From Crocinitomicaceae bacterium (GTDB taxonomy: Bacteria > Bacteroidota > Bacteroidia > Flavobacteriales_D > Parvicellaceae), in NCBI GenBank assembly GCA_002716065.1, contig PAZE01000023.1, positions 5,623 to 58,573 of the forward strand: a stretch of 52,951 nt of DNA, read 5' to 3'. The notes under the pieces were generated by a model. That model worked only from the letters and a program-made list of their open reading frames with translations. It was not told the DNA's origin and made no database searches. Shown in pieces: positions 46,301 through 52,951 of this stretch (position 1 is its first letter; each line of letters starts with the position of its first letter). Position numbers and translations under genes: made by a program.

Positions 46301-47050
46301 TCTGCTTCTTGCTTTGATTTTAATGATGGAAGTATCCAAATTGAGGGTAATTCTTTAAATTCAAATACATATAGTTTATACAACAATGGAGCATTATTTT
46401 CTAGTCTAACAGCTAATAGTGACTCATTATTTTTTGATAATTTACCTGCAGGAAATTATCAGATTTCTACCAATCAAGCTTTGTCATGTGACAACAATAT
46501 TATAGATGTTAATGTTAATGAACCACAAGAGGTAATTGCAGAATTTTCAATTAATGATGACACTTTAATTTTAGGTTCTCAACCTGTTCAATTACAACTT
46601 ACTAATTTAAGTTTGGGTGCAGATAACTATTTTTGGGACTTTGATGATGGTGATTTTTCATATGAGACTCATCCTGTAAATTTTTATTCTAATCCTGGAG
46701 ATTATCAGGTTAACTTAACTGCTGAAAATAGTTTACTGCCTTTATGTTATGATGATGTATCGTATACTATTGTTGTTGTAGATTCAACTTCAACTTCAAT
46801 TGAAAATATTGTAAATGATCAAGATGATTTACAAGTTTATAAATCTGAAAATGAAATTATTGTTCAGTCACAATTTGATATGAATAATACCAATATACAG
46901 GTTTACAACTCAATAGGTCAGTTGATATTTTTTAAGAATATTGATTTGCTAAATGCAGAAATTCTTAGAATAAATATTGGATCTCAAAAACAAATTTACT
47001 TTGTGGTTATTTCTAATAAAGAAATGGTAAAAACTATTAAGTTGTTGTAA
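43358..47050 (+). CDS. Large type IX secretion cargo protein with LamG-like, PKD-like and T9SS sorting domains
   Basis: A 1230-residue secreted protein. The signal peptide is about 1-21 (MSKLFLSLNIFFYVFSCYSQ). A LamG/concanavalin-type region covers roughly 25-260 (SIWLDATKITANDGD, FTGDISEVIVYN). The next part is a beta-sandwich starting YFSFDATHGNELAGIGRED, followed by long Thr/Ser/Asn-rich repeats. A PKD-like domain occupies about 1070-1145 (DNYFWDFDDGDFSYETHP). The final 80 residues (QVYNSIGQLIFFKNI and IYFVVISNKEMVKTIKLL) form the type A T9SS sorting domain. It should be moved through the outer membrane and anchored or released. An upstream TTG adds nine residues and is rejected. It overlaps the convergent glycosyltransferase gene by 14 bp. 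Confidence 0.88.
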   Translation: MSKLFLSLNIFFYVFSCYSQVPNGPGGVGSLNELSIWLDATKITANDGDFLSSWSDVSGNGNNFSQPSAPLQPFYTLNSTINGGPAVSFNSDFFQSSSIPSLETNQLSWIMVSNTSNSNTQVLLRSDYSGGTTFNSSIMWGNFSTSTEFIAHSREADGTIVKLIDAYNLGSHIWSSRWNGTTLFETYIDQNFIASDNLAAAIPSGHNATFLGAANATNQYPFTGDISEVIVYNSTLNDAQRIIVDNYLSTKYSIALSANDYFSFDATHGNELAGIGREDASNEHLDAQGEGILRITSSGLDNGEYLLWGHDNGNLSSTASGIPPGLGASGAMLERQWRFSESGAGFGTVSMTFDLSSGLSFGDPNSYVLYIDSDGDFTAGAVGPIGPSTLTGGEVSFTVTDFQLNDGDYLILANGDADIISIVDGQTWNDPTTWNCNCIPNSGNNVTIDVGHTVSVLSTANALNLTVSNTGGLNISASNLNVEGDLDFQLGSVNTLNGVLDVEGNLNNFGSITSSSSNIFIGLDWRNNGTYTYFDGDSVTFDGGVSQKIIGDTDWYILTIIGGASGHVSVASGNQNVFGILNLVSGTFSTSGLVTLKSIASGTALMDNIETCTINGDLTVERLLSMSSQGWREITSPVQGTNLIDWQNNGVIFSGFTNSTYPNFAWVNALSYAEPNALGDKNNGWVEATNAISNSTGPSNGYRIYMDATDYTLSVTGLPYTGTQTINVTQNGGAGSGDDQNGWNLIGNPYPCTIDWDLVSKSGIEDAIWTWNATAGNYGLYFSGIGTNDVTNEIAHSQAFWVKGIQANGSVTINEDDKVRTDKPFVKSFSSSNDMHVFLTGDQNSYSDELIVRRLANASDSYDLGLEFPKLFTELPDEAPSLSVLCEDSIDLSVVAIGDGSFYSELKLAALSGLTAQGNYTISFNIPESFMDFGCIELEDLHTGITTNLVTDSLYTFVSSDTTTLPRFLLKIFRDYSVYSSSASCFDFNDGSIQIEGNSLNSNTYSLYNNGALFSSLTANSDSLFFDNLPAGNYQISTNQALSCDNNIIDVNVNEPQEVIAEFSINDDTLILGSQPVQLQLTNLSLGADNYFWDFDDGDFSYETHPVNFYSNPGDYQVNLTAENSLLPLCYDDVSYTIVVVDSTSTSIENIVNDQDDLQVYKSENEIIVQSQFDMNNTNIQVYNSIGQLIFFKNIDLLNAEILRINIGSQKQIYFVVISNKEMVKTIKLL

Positions 47051-48530
47051 AAAAGCTTTCAACAAATTTTAGTAGATTATTTTTTATTATCTCAGGATCG
47101 CTAATCATTTTTTTTTGATTTAAATGTGTTTTTTTGGTCTTTTTTAGAACTAATTTCAACTCATGTTCATTTGTGCAGTAGTCAAATACTCCATCACCAA
47201 TTTCTTTTTCATAGATTTTAAATCCTTCTTGATGGATTATTGCTGATTTAACATTAAATTCTAATGCGTCTATGCAAACAGAAGACCATAATGTTATGTT
47301 GTAGATGCAATTATTTAGTAAAACTGAAAGTGGTATTGTAGATGCAAACTCAGTATCGACATTTTCTAATTCGTTAGTGTTTTTATAGTTTACGTCACTT
47401 GTAGATTGTCTTGGATGTCTTCGAATAAGCCAAAAGTATTCGGGAGTCTCAATTATAGCATTTATTACCCATTCTGGAATCGTATTTTCTTTATCTATCG
47501 GTTGAAGAGCGAATAGTATACAATTTTTCGATTTAATTTTTTCAAGAAATACAGATTCATTTTCAGTTAATTCAAATGGGTTTTGATGTATGCATTTAGA
47601 AAGCCACAAATTGCCCCCTGAAATGGTATGGTGTTTGCTTAGATTTTTTGGGAAGTGGGTGTTTATATTGGTTGAGAAATAATCTCCCCAAGTCCAAAAA
47701 AAATCGGGAAGTAATTTGTATCCATTTTTAGGAAACCTGCTCCAGCATGACATCATATGGTTGTACTTTCCATTTTTTCCGTGCTGTATATCAATAACTT
47801 TAATGCCTAATTTTTTTGCTGCTAGGTTTAAACCCATATTTTCAACGGAGTAAAACATTTTGCAGAAAATAATTTTAGGTTTTGAACTTGAAAGTACTGA
47901 TATAAATAACTTTTCAAAAGACAATATTTTAACAAAATTATTTACACAAAAATCGAGATCTATTTTTAAATCTAATTCACTTATTAATTTTTCAAACACC
48001 TTTTGTAATGACTTTTTTGGAATAAATGACAATAAATAGTGTTTTGAAAAGTAATAAAGGAGCAATTCTTCACAATTTATTAGTAAGCTTGGATATAAAG
48101 CATTTAAAGAATTACGTTGATTACTAGTTGTAATTTTATTAACCTTTTTTTTTGATTTTAACAGTTCATAAAATGGATCACTGTACCTATTATATGCTAG
48201 ATAATTTATCTTATCTAAGTAATCATTTTCTTGATCCACTATTAAAACATCTGTTTTTTCAATGGATAAATTTTTTAAATAATTCTTGAATTTCTTTTTT
48301 GATTTTATGTAAATCAAGCTGTGAGTGAGAAGAAGCTTTAAGTTTAGTAAATTATTTTTATTGAGCTGTTTTATTTTTTCGCCTCTTATTTTTTTTAAAT
48401 AAGCGTCTAATAAGCACCTTCTAATCCATGGCCATAATTCTATAGATTTATATTTGTAAAGATCTATAGATTTAGATCGTTCAATTTCCAAAATTTTTAT
48501 GCAGTCTTGATATATCTTATCTTTCTCCAT
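47037..48530 (-). CDS. Capsule-type (GT-B-like) glycosyltransferase, family uncertain
   Basis: A 497-residue soluble protein that I do not assign to a named family. Two spots suggest a GT-B sugar transferase of the capsule, polysialyltransferase or CDP-glycerol kind. One is VIDIQHGKNGKY with QHG at 249-251, which resembles the acceptor or donor loop of such enzymes. The other is WLIRRHPR at 367-374, followed by TLWSSVCIDALEF, which resembles the donor-binding H-P and SS-x-x-x-E-A-L motifs. The N-terminal 200 residues are helical and lysine-rich with no recognised domain. It is the last gene of the nonulosonic locus, 17 bp after the CBS-aminotransferase gene, so it may transfer the nonulosonic sugar. 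The fold call is inference. Confidence 0.55.
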   Translation of the reverse strand: MEKDKIYQDCIKILEIERSKSIDLYKYKSIELWPWIRRCLLDAYLKKIRGEKIKQLNKNNLLNLKLLLTHSLIYIKSKKKFKNYLKNLSIEKTDVLIVDQENDYLDKINYLAYNRYSDPFYELLKSKKKVNKITTSNQRNSLNALYPSLLINCEELLLYYFSKHYLLSFIPKKSLQKVFEKLISELDLKIDLDFCVNNFVKILSFEKLFISVLSSSKPKIIFCKMFYSVENMGLNLAAKKLGIKVIDIQHGKNGKYNHMMSCWSRFPKNGYKLLPDFFWTWGDYFSTNINTHFPKNLSKHHTISGGNLWLSKCIHQNPFELTENESVFLEKIKSKNCILFALQPIDKENTIPEWVINAIIETPEYFWLIRRHPRQSTSDVNYKNTNELENVDTEFASTIPLSVLLNNCIYNITLWSSVCIDALEFNVKSAIIHQEGFKIYEKEIGDGVFDYCTNEHELKLVLKKTKKTHLNQKKMISDPEIIKNNLLKFVESFFTTT

Positions 48531-48547
48531 AAAATTTAAGTGTTATA

Positions 48548-49954
48548 TTATGAATTAATGCAATCTTCTACAATGCCTCTAATTAACTTATAATCAATAT
48601 CTTCTATTGTTGGCAGGTTGATTCCTCTAGATGAAATTTCTTTTGAGATATTGCAGTCTAGAGCATATTTTTCATACAATGGCATTTCAGAAAGGCAATA
48701 AAAAAATCGTCTTGCATCAATGTTCTTTGTTTGCAGCTGAGCTATTAATAAATCTCTTTTATCAGCTGGAATAAGTAAAGAAACTAACCATACAACACGA
48801 TTAGCTTTTTCTGAATTATATTGCCATTCAAGGTTAGAATCGTTTAATTCATTTTTGTAATTATCTTCAATTTTTTTATGAGATTCTAGTATGGAATTGA
48901 TTTTTTCTAATTGAGCACATCCGATTGCAGCTTGAAGATTAGTCATTCGATAATTAAAACCAATTTCTTTATGCCAATATCTTTTTTTTGGATCCATTCC
49001 ATGGTCTCTTAAAACTTTCATTTTATTGAAAAGCTTTTCAGAGTTGGTTACACACATCCCTCCTTCACCCGTAGTTATGATTTTATTTCCGAAGAATGAA
49101 AAAGTAGAAATGTCGCCAAAGCTGCCAACCTTTTTATTTTTAAATGTTGCACCATGTGCTTCAGCACAATCTTCAATAACATAAAGATTATGCTCATTAG
49201 CTATTTTCATTATACTATCCATGTCACAGGGTTGTCCATATACATGAACTGGTATTATAGCTTTTGTTTTAGAAGAAATAGCTTTTTTAATTTTTTTTGG
49301 ACATATGGTCCATGAATTTTTATCAATATCAACAATAACAGGTTTAGCTCCTGAGAGTATAACAGGGTTGATTGTTGCAGCAAATGTTAAATCAGGGACA
49401 ATTACTTCATCTCCTTCACCTATTTCTAGTGCTTTTAATGCTAAGTGAATAGAAACTGTTCCATTAGATGTTGCAACACCATAATTGGTGTCGCAAAAAG
49501 TAGAAAATTCTTTTTCAAAACGATCTAAATAAATGCCTTTACTAGATATCCATGTGGACAATAATGCATCTGTAACATATTTTAACTCATTTCCTTTTAG
49601 ACTTGGTTCTGCTACAGGAGTAAAGTGTGTTTTATGTTCGTATCTGAAATAATCTATAAGTTTACCGTCTTTAGAAATTATTGGAATTATTCTTACTTTT
49701 TTATCTACCTCATTTAATAATTTTTCGATAGGTTGCCCTTCAATTGCATAAACGTAGTTGGAGTAATCATTTTCAACTAGATAGCTGTCTAATTCCCTTC
49801 CACTAATCAATAGTCTTCTTATATCTCCATCTGTTATTAATCCACACAATATTGAATTGTCATTTACTATAAAGGCAATTCCCGCTGGATCAGCATTTAT
49901 AAACAACAAAATTTCTTTAATAGTTGTTTTTTTATTGCAAATTGAGTTTTTCAA
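48548..49954 (-). CDS. DegT/DnrJ-type sugar aminotransferase with N-terminal CBS-like domain
   Basis: A 468-residue fusion. Residues 1-118 look like a CBS pair (AGIAFIVNDNSILCGLITDGDIRRLLISG, PIISKDGKLIDYFRYEH). Residues 119-468 are a sugar aminotransferase of the DegT/DnrJ/EryC1/StrS family: STWISSKGIYLDRFEKEF, TSNGTVSIHLALKAL, VYGQPCDMDSI and EDCAEAHGATF. The PLP lysine is Lys291 in FSFFGNKIITTGEGGM. The aminotransferase adds an amino group to a keto-sugar nucleotide for the nonulosonic acid precursor. CBS pairs bind adenosyl nucleotides and may make this step responsive to energy state or CMP-type products. The start is TTG at 49954, overlapping the previous stop by 4 bp (TTGA). Confidence 0.85.
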   Translation of the reverse strand: MKNSICNKKTTIKEILLFINADPAGIAFIVNDNSILCGLITDGDIRRLLISGRELDSYLVENDYSNYVYAIEGQPIEKLLNEVDKKVRIIPIISKDGKLIDYFRYEHKTHFTPVAEPSLKGNELKYVTDALLSTWISSKGIYLDRFEKEFSTFCDTNYGVATSNGTVSIHLALKALEIGEGDEVIVPDLTFAATINPVILSGAKPVIVDIDKNSWTICPKKIKKAISSKTKAIIPVHVYGQPCDMDSIMKIANEHNLYVIEDCAEAHGATFKNKKVGSFGDISTFSFFGNKIITTGEGGMCVTNSEKLFNKMKVLRDHGMDPKKRYWHKEIGFNYRMTNLQAAIGCAQLEKINSILESHKKIEDNYKNELNDSNLEWQYNSEKANRVVWLVSLLIPADKRDLLIAQLQTKNIDARRFFYCLSEMPLYEKYALDCNISKEISSRGINLPTIEDIDYKLIRGIVEDCINS

Positions 49955-50811
49955 GATTGTTTTAGATTGATTAACCAGTTATAGGTCTTTTTTATTTGAC
50001 TAATATCTTCATAAATCTCCAAAGTTACAGTTTTATCAATCGGTGGGTTTTCACAAAGATGTTTATATATTGGAGATCCTTTTTTAATAGAGTTGTTTAA
50101 GTCAGAATACCCATCATTATCACTTATGTGCAAGTAATCCGTTTGATTAATAAAATTATCAAATTCTATTGATTCATTGAGTTTTAAAGATGTTGAACTT
50201 ACATAGGAATGAGCGTAGTCAAAAATATAGTTAAAAGATTTAAGATGATTTTTAAAAAAGCTTATTTCTTGTGATTTTACCAAAAAGAATGGATTAGTTT
50301 TAAAGTTTTTTAAGTTCTCTTTTGATAAAACATTATTCTCTAAATAGAGTTTGATGTTCTTTTTTGTGCAGTACAAAAGAATTTCATGATAATTTTCAAT
50401 AAATGTTTTTAGAGAAAGTTCTTTGTTGTATAAATCTTGTGCTTTAATTTTTTTGCCAATTTGGTTCACAGGAATATTTATTAAAAATCCAGCATGAAAG
50501 CCAACTTTTTTTGCTTCTAAAATTGAAGCAGTATCAATTGCTTTTTTAGCGTGTTGAATACTTTTACTAGCTATTTCATTATCTAGTGAAGCAAGATTAA
50601 AAACAAATGCATCTTTGGGTGGTGGAAAATAATTATGAACTAAGTAGTTTAAATTGTATTTGCCTTTTAAGTCCATTAATTCCTCTAGCCAACCATCATA
50701 ATATTTTGTTCCTCCTGAAAGTTCAATATTCTGAAAACCATTTTTAATAAGTTCTAAAACAGCATCGGCTATTTTGCTTTTTTTAATACAACTTGTAGAA
50801 ATGTAAATCAT
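49951..50811 (-). CDS. Xylose-isomerase-like TIM-barrel protein of the nonulosonic acid locus
   Basis: A 286-residue soluble protein of the sugar phosphate isomerase/endonuclease IV-like barrel type. It has MIYISTSCIKKSKIADAVLELIKNGFQNIELSGG at the start, KKVGFHAGF with a metal-type His, LYLENNVLS with Glu, YIFDYAHSYV with Asp and His, YLHISDNDGYSD, and TLEIYEDISQI near the end. The order H, E, D-x-x-H, H-x-x-D and E fits a divalent-metal isomerase or epimerase. In several sialic-type loci such a protein of unknown reaction is present. It overlaps the neighbouring genes by 4 bp on both sides, so it is in the locus operon. Its exact reaction is not known to me. Confidence 0.72.
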   Translation of the reverse strand: MIYISTSCIKKSKIADAVLELIKNGFQNIELSGGTKYYDGWLEELMDLKGKYNLNYLVHNYFPPPKDAFVFNLASLDNEIASKSIQHAKKAIDTASILEAKKVGFHAGFLINIPVNQIGKKIKAQDLYNKELSLKTFIENYHEILLYCTKKNIKLYLENNVLSKENLKNFKTNPFFLVKSQEISFFKNHLKSFNYIFDYAHSYVSSTSLKLNESIEFDNFINQTDYLHISDNDGYSDLNNSIKKGSPIYKHLCENPPIDKTVTLEIYEDISQIKKTYNWLINLKQS

Positions 50812-51419
50812 CTTATTTTTTTGGCTGGATTACCTACATATATACCTGGATTACTAATGTTGTTAACAACAACTGCTCCTGCGCCAATTGTAACATTATC
50901 ACAAATTGTCAATTGATCTTTAATAATAGCCCCTGCACCTACAAAACAATTGTTTCCAATTTCAACCCTTCCACATATTATGCTGCCTACAGATATATGA
51001 GAATTATTTTTAATAATTGATTCATGCTCTATAATAGATTTAGTGTTAATTATGTTGTTTTCACCAATAAAGACACAAGAATTAATGTGTGCTCCTGGAA
51101 AAATCAAGGAGCTGTTTTTTAAAACTACCGAACTATTTATATATGCACTATTGTGAGCAATTGTAGGTTGGTATATACGTTGTTTGTATTTAGTGTAAAA
51201 TAGTGATCTTTTTTCATTGTTTCCAATAGCTAAAATAAGTTGTGATGTATCAGGAAGGTTGTCAATTAATGATCCTTTTATTCCAAGGATTTCCTCTCCC
51301 TCTTTAATGTTAGTGTCGTAAAAGCCTTCAATAGGCAATTCATTGTCAATAAGAAGACCAATGACTGCTCTTGTGTGCCCACCAGCACCAATGATAGATA
51401 ATAGTTGATTAGATTTCAA
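50808..51419 (-). CDS. NeuD/PglD-like sugar O- or N-acetyltransferase
   Basis: A 203-residue protein with a Rossmann-like N-terminal domain (LSIIGAGGHTRAVIGLL) followed by a left-handed beta-helix of hexapeptide repeats: PTIAHNSAYINSSVVLKNS, NIINTKSIIEHESIIKNN, ISVGSIICGRVEIG. His at EHES is the usual catalytic base and the end VGNPAKKIR is typical. Members acetylate amino or hydroxyl groups on sugars, such as UDP-4-amino sugars (PglD) or sialic acid (NeuD). Its TTG start at 51419 lies inside the last codons of the NeuB gene (11-bp overlap), showing tight coupling. Confidence 0.85.
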   Translation of the reverse strand: MKSNQLLSIIGAGGHTRAVIGLLIDNELPIEGFYDTNIKEGEEILGIKGSLIDNLPDTSQLILAIGNNEKRSLFYTKYKQRIYQPTIAHNSAYINSSVVLKNSSLIFPGAHINSCVFIGENNIINTKSIIEHESIIKNNSHISVGSIICGRVEIGNNCFVGAGAIIKDQLTICDNVTIGAGAVVVNNISNPGIYVGNPAKKIR

Positions 51420-52404
51420 TTATTTCATTTTTTTTAAAATCTCTAATTGCTTTAATGCCATTAATTTCATCAAATTTTATTGGAGATATGCCATTTCCAC
51501 CAGTTCTTTTAGCAACCATATTATTTTCTGATAATGGTTCGCCTTTAAGTATTGTTTGTTTTGCAACTAAACATTTTTGAAGAGATTTTTTTGTTTTTAA
51601 TTCAGATGGTGTAGGTGCTTTTTTACTTGAACCTAAGTAAGTTTCAATTTTTCTTATTTGTTGTACAAAAGAAAATAGTTCATCCTTATCTAATGAAGCA
51701 ATATGATCAGGTCCAGAAGAATTTTTATCAATAGTGAAATGCTTTTCAATAACTGTTGCTCCCATTGGAATAGCATATAAAGATGCTCCAAAACCTATTG
51801 TATGATCAGAATATCCGAGTTTGCAATTAAATTTTTTATAGGTGTTTAGGACGTTTAAATTGACTTCATTGTCTTTGCATGGGTAATTTGCAGTGCAATG
51901 CATTAAGGTAAGATTTTTATTGATTTTCAGTATACTCTCAACAGCCTTTTGAACTTCATCCATGTAACACATTCCAGTTGAAAGAATAATGTTTTTCCCA
52001 GTACTTGCTACTTTTCTTAAAAAAGGAATATTTGTGGTGTCGGTAGAAGCAATTTTATACGTTTTTAAGTTAAGCTGTTCTAATTCTAATAAACTTACCT
52101 CATCAAAAGGTGTAATAAGAAAATCGATATTTTTTTTATCACAGTAATTCTTTAATTCTAAATAATGATTTTTTGTTAATTCAAGTTTTTTGAGCATTTC
52201 ACTCTGAGATTGATCTTTTCCAGTGTTTTTTATCTGATAAGGAGCCTTTTTGATATTCGATAAAATTAAATGTTCAGTTCTAAATGCTTGGAATTTAACT
52301 GCATCAACTTTAGCATCTACAGCAACATCGATTAGCTTTTTTGCTAAATTAATGTCTCCATTATGATTGACACCAGCTTCTGCTATTATGTACACCTTGC
52401 TCAT
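51409..52404 (-). CDS. neuB: NeuB-family nonulosonic acid synthase with SAF domain (second)
   Basis: A 331-residue NeuB protein with all familiar motifs: IIAEAGVNHNGDINLAKKL, DAVKFQAFRTEHLIL, FLITPFDEVSL, IASTDTTNIPFL, STGMCYMDEV, MHCTANYPC, LGYSDHTIGFG, VIEKHFTIDKNSSGPDH. The final SAF domain, about 275-331, ends KRTGGNGISPIKFDEINGIKAIRDFKKN. It makes a nine-carbon acid from a hexosamine and PEP. It is 35% or so longer in relevant motifs than the first copy is not claimed; the two are only clearly paralogous. It lies 1 bp after the partial third copy and overlaps the acetyltransferase gene by 11 bp. Confidence 0.9.
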   Translation of the reverse strand: MSKVYIIAEAGVNHNGDINLAKKLIDVAVDAKVDAVKFQAFRTEHLILSNIKKAPYQIKNTGKDQSQSEMLKKLELTKNHYLELKNYCDKKNIDFLITPFDEVSLLELEQLNLKTYKIASTDTTNIPFLRKVASTGKNIILSTGMCYMDEVQKAVESILKINKNLTLMHCTANYPCKDNEVNLNVLNTYKKFNCKLGYSDHTIGFGASLYAIPMGATVIEKHFTIDKNSSGPDHIASLDKDELFSFVQQIRKIETYLGSSKKAPTPSELKTKKSLQKCLVAKQTILKGEPLSENNMVAKRTGGNGISPIKFDEINGIKAIRDFKKNEIIEI

Positions 52405-52405
52405 T

Positions 52406-52951
52406 CTAATTAAGATCTTTTATTAAAATGTTTTCAAATTGAAATATCTTTCTTTTTGCTCTTTTCCCCAAAACGGAATCGATTTCTATTGGTGCGATTC
52501 CAGGGCTCTCATTACGAATAAATGATAAGTTTTCTCTAGAAATTAATTCTCCAGAATCAATGTCTTTTTTAGCAACAATACTCTTTTTTTGGAATTTCCT
52601 GTATTTAAGATCACTTTCTGAAAAAGGAGTTTCAGTTTTTGACCCTAATGATTGGTGAGTTTGTTTAATTAAATTACAGTAGAATTTAAATTCTTCCGGT
52701 TCAAGTGCTGCTTGATAATCAATTCCTTTTTTAGTTCTATCAAGAGTAATGTGTTTTTCAAAAACACATATTCCTTTACCTAAAGCAACAAGGTCTATGT
52801 ATTTTGATAGATCATTATCTGCTGAAGTATGATCTGCATAACCAATAGGGATGTTTTTAAAGTGATCTTTTAAAATATCTAATCTGTTAATGTTTAAATC
52901 TTTAATTTCAGTTGGAAAATTCCGAACACCATGCATAAGAACCATATTAGA
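52406..52951 (-). CDS. NeuB-family synthase, third copy, C-terminal part (cut by window edge)
   Basis: The last 181 or so codons of a NeuB-family gene whose start lies beyond the right edge. The frame is open to base 52951, where Ser-Asn precedes MVLMHGVRNFPT, so the internal Met is not the start. Visible parts are the barrel end (IGYADHTSADN, VFEKHITLDRTKKGIDYQAAL) and a complete SAF domain (KKSIVAKKDIDSGELISRENLSFIR). Replacement of the usual LMHC(T/V) by LMHGV and of GTDH by GIDYQ sets it apart from the other two copies, so it may use a different substrate or serve a different product. It is followed after 1 bp by the second copy. Confidence 0.82.
   Translation of the reverse strand, partial: SNMVLMHGVRNFPTEIKDLNINRLDILKDHFKNIPIGYADHTSADNDLSKYIDLVALGKGICVFEKHITLDRTKKGIDYQAALEPEEFKFYCNLIKQTHQSLGSKTETPFSESDLKYRKFQKKSIVAKKDIDSGELISRENLSFIRNESPGIAPIEIDSVLGKRAKRKIFQFENILIKDLN

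Noticed and set aside
51409-52404. Assigning sialic, legionaminic or pseudaminic acid as the product
   Set aside because: NeuB, LegI and PseI share the visible motifs, and the diagnostic upstream enzymes are not in the window.

Overview
The window looks like a chromosomal segment from a marine-type member of the Bacteroidota, probably in or near the Flavobacteriales. The DNA is strongly AT-rich and start codons lack Shine-Dalgarno sequences. Boxes of the Bacteroidota promoter type TAnnTTTG lie in front of many genes. It encodes typical lineage proteins: a type IX secretion cargo protein, a DUF5686-type outer-membrane protein, a Bacteroidota-type LptD, an OstA-like protein, TRL-like lipoproteins, and an exosortase with a PID-CTERM-like substrate. 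No rRNA, tRNA, CRISPR array, insertion sequence or phage gene was seen. No stretch over about 150 bases lacks a gene.

Left part (1-37.7 kb) is mainly core metabolism and envelope biogenesis. It begins with the edge of a 2-oxoacid dehydrogenase E2 gene, then a glycosyltransferase fused to what looks like an inactive phosphoglycosyltransferase, and recR. Next come a PLP decarboxylase, a sodium:solute symporter, a stand-alone bacterial nitric oxide synthase, pyrD and a SulP transporter. A polyprenyl-phosphate-sugar cassette follows (DPM-like GT2, PAP2 phosphatase, ArnT-like GT39), then pepD, a DUF5686 protein, panB, three tandem TRL-like lipoproteins with a clear terminator, an RluA-type enzyme, ridA, lptD, an amidase, an MCE/MlaD protein and a pair of Fe-S oxidoreductase subunits. 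A second ArnT-like enzyme and an OstA-like protein sit in an apparent fur-STAS-purA-ostA-GT39 operon. A glyA-fahA-rsh operon closes this part.

Right part (37.7-52.95 kb) is a surface-polysaccharide and protein-sorting region. It holds an exosortase, a small membrane partner and a 72-residue putative substrate, then a divergent Wzc-type tyrosine kinase whose Tyr-Gly tail is a perfect hexanucleotide repeat. The rest is a nonulosonic (sialic-like) acid locus: three NeuB-family synthases, an SpsF/CMP-sugar-synthase-like protein, a NeuD-like acetyltransferase, a TIM-barrel protein, an aminotransferase with an N-terminal CBS-type domain, and a capsule-type glycosyltransferase. A 1230-residue T9SS cargo protein sits inside it. 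The locus continues beyond the right edge.

How they work together: the left part supplies outer-membrane construction (LptD, OstA-like, MlaD, amidase, two ArnT-like enzymes, PAP2). The right part appears to make, export and regulate an acidic-sugar surface polymer, with the exosortase system as a probable route for anchoring or processing a very small secreted protein. Functions are inferred from motifs read by eye. No database search or structure prediction was possible.
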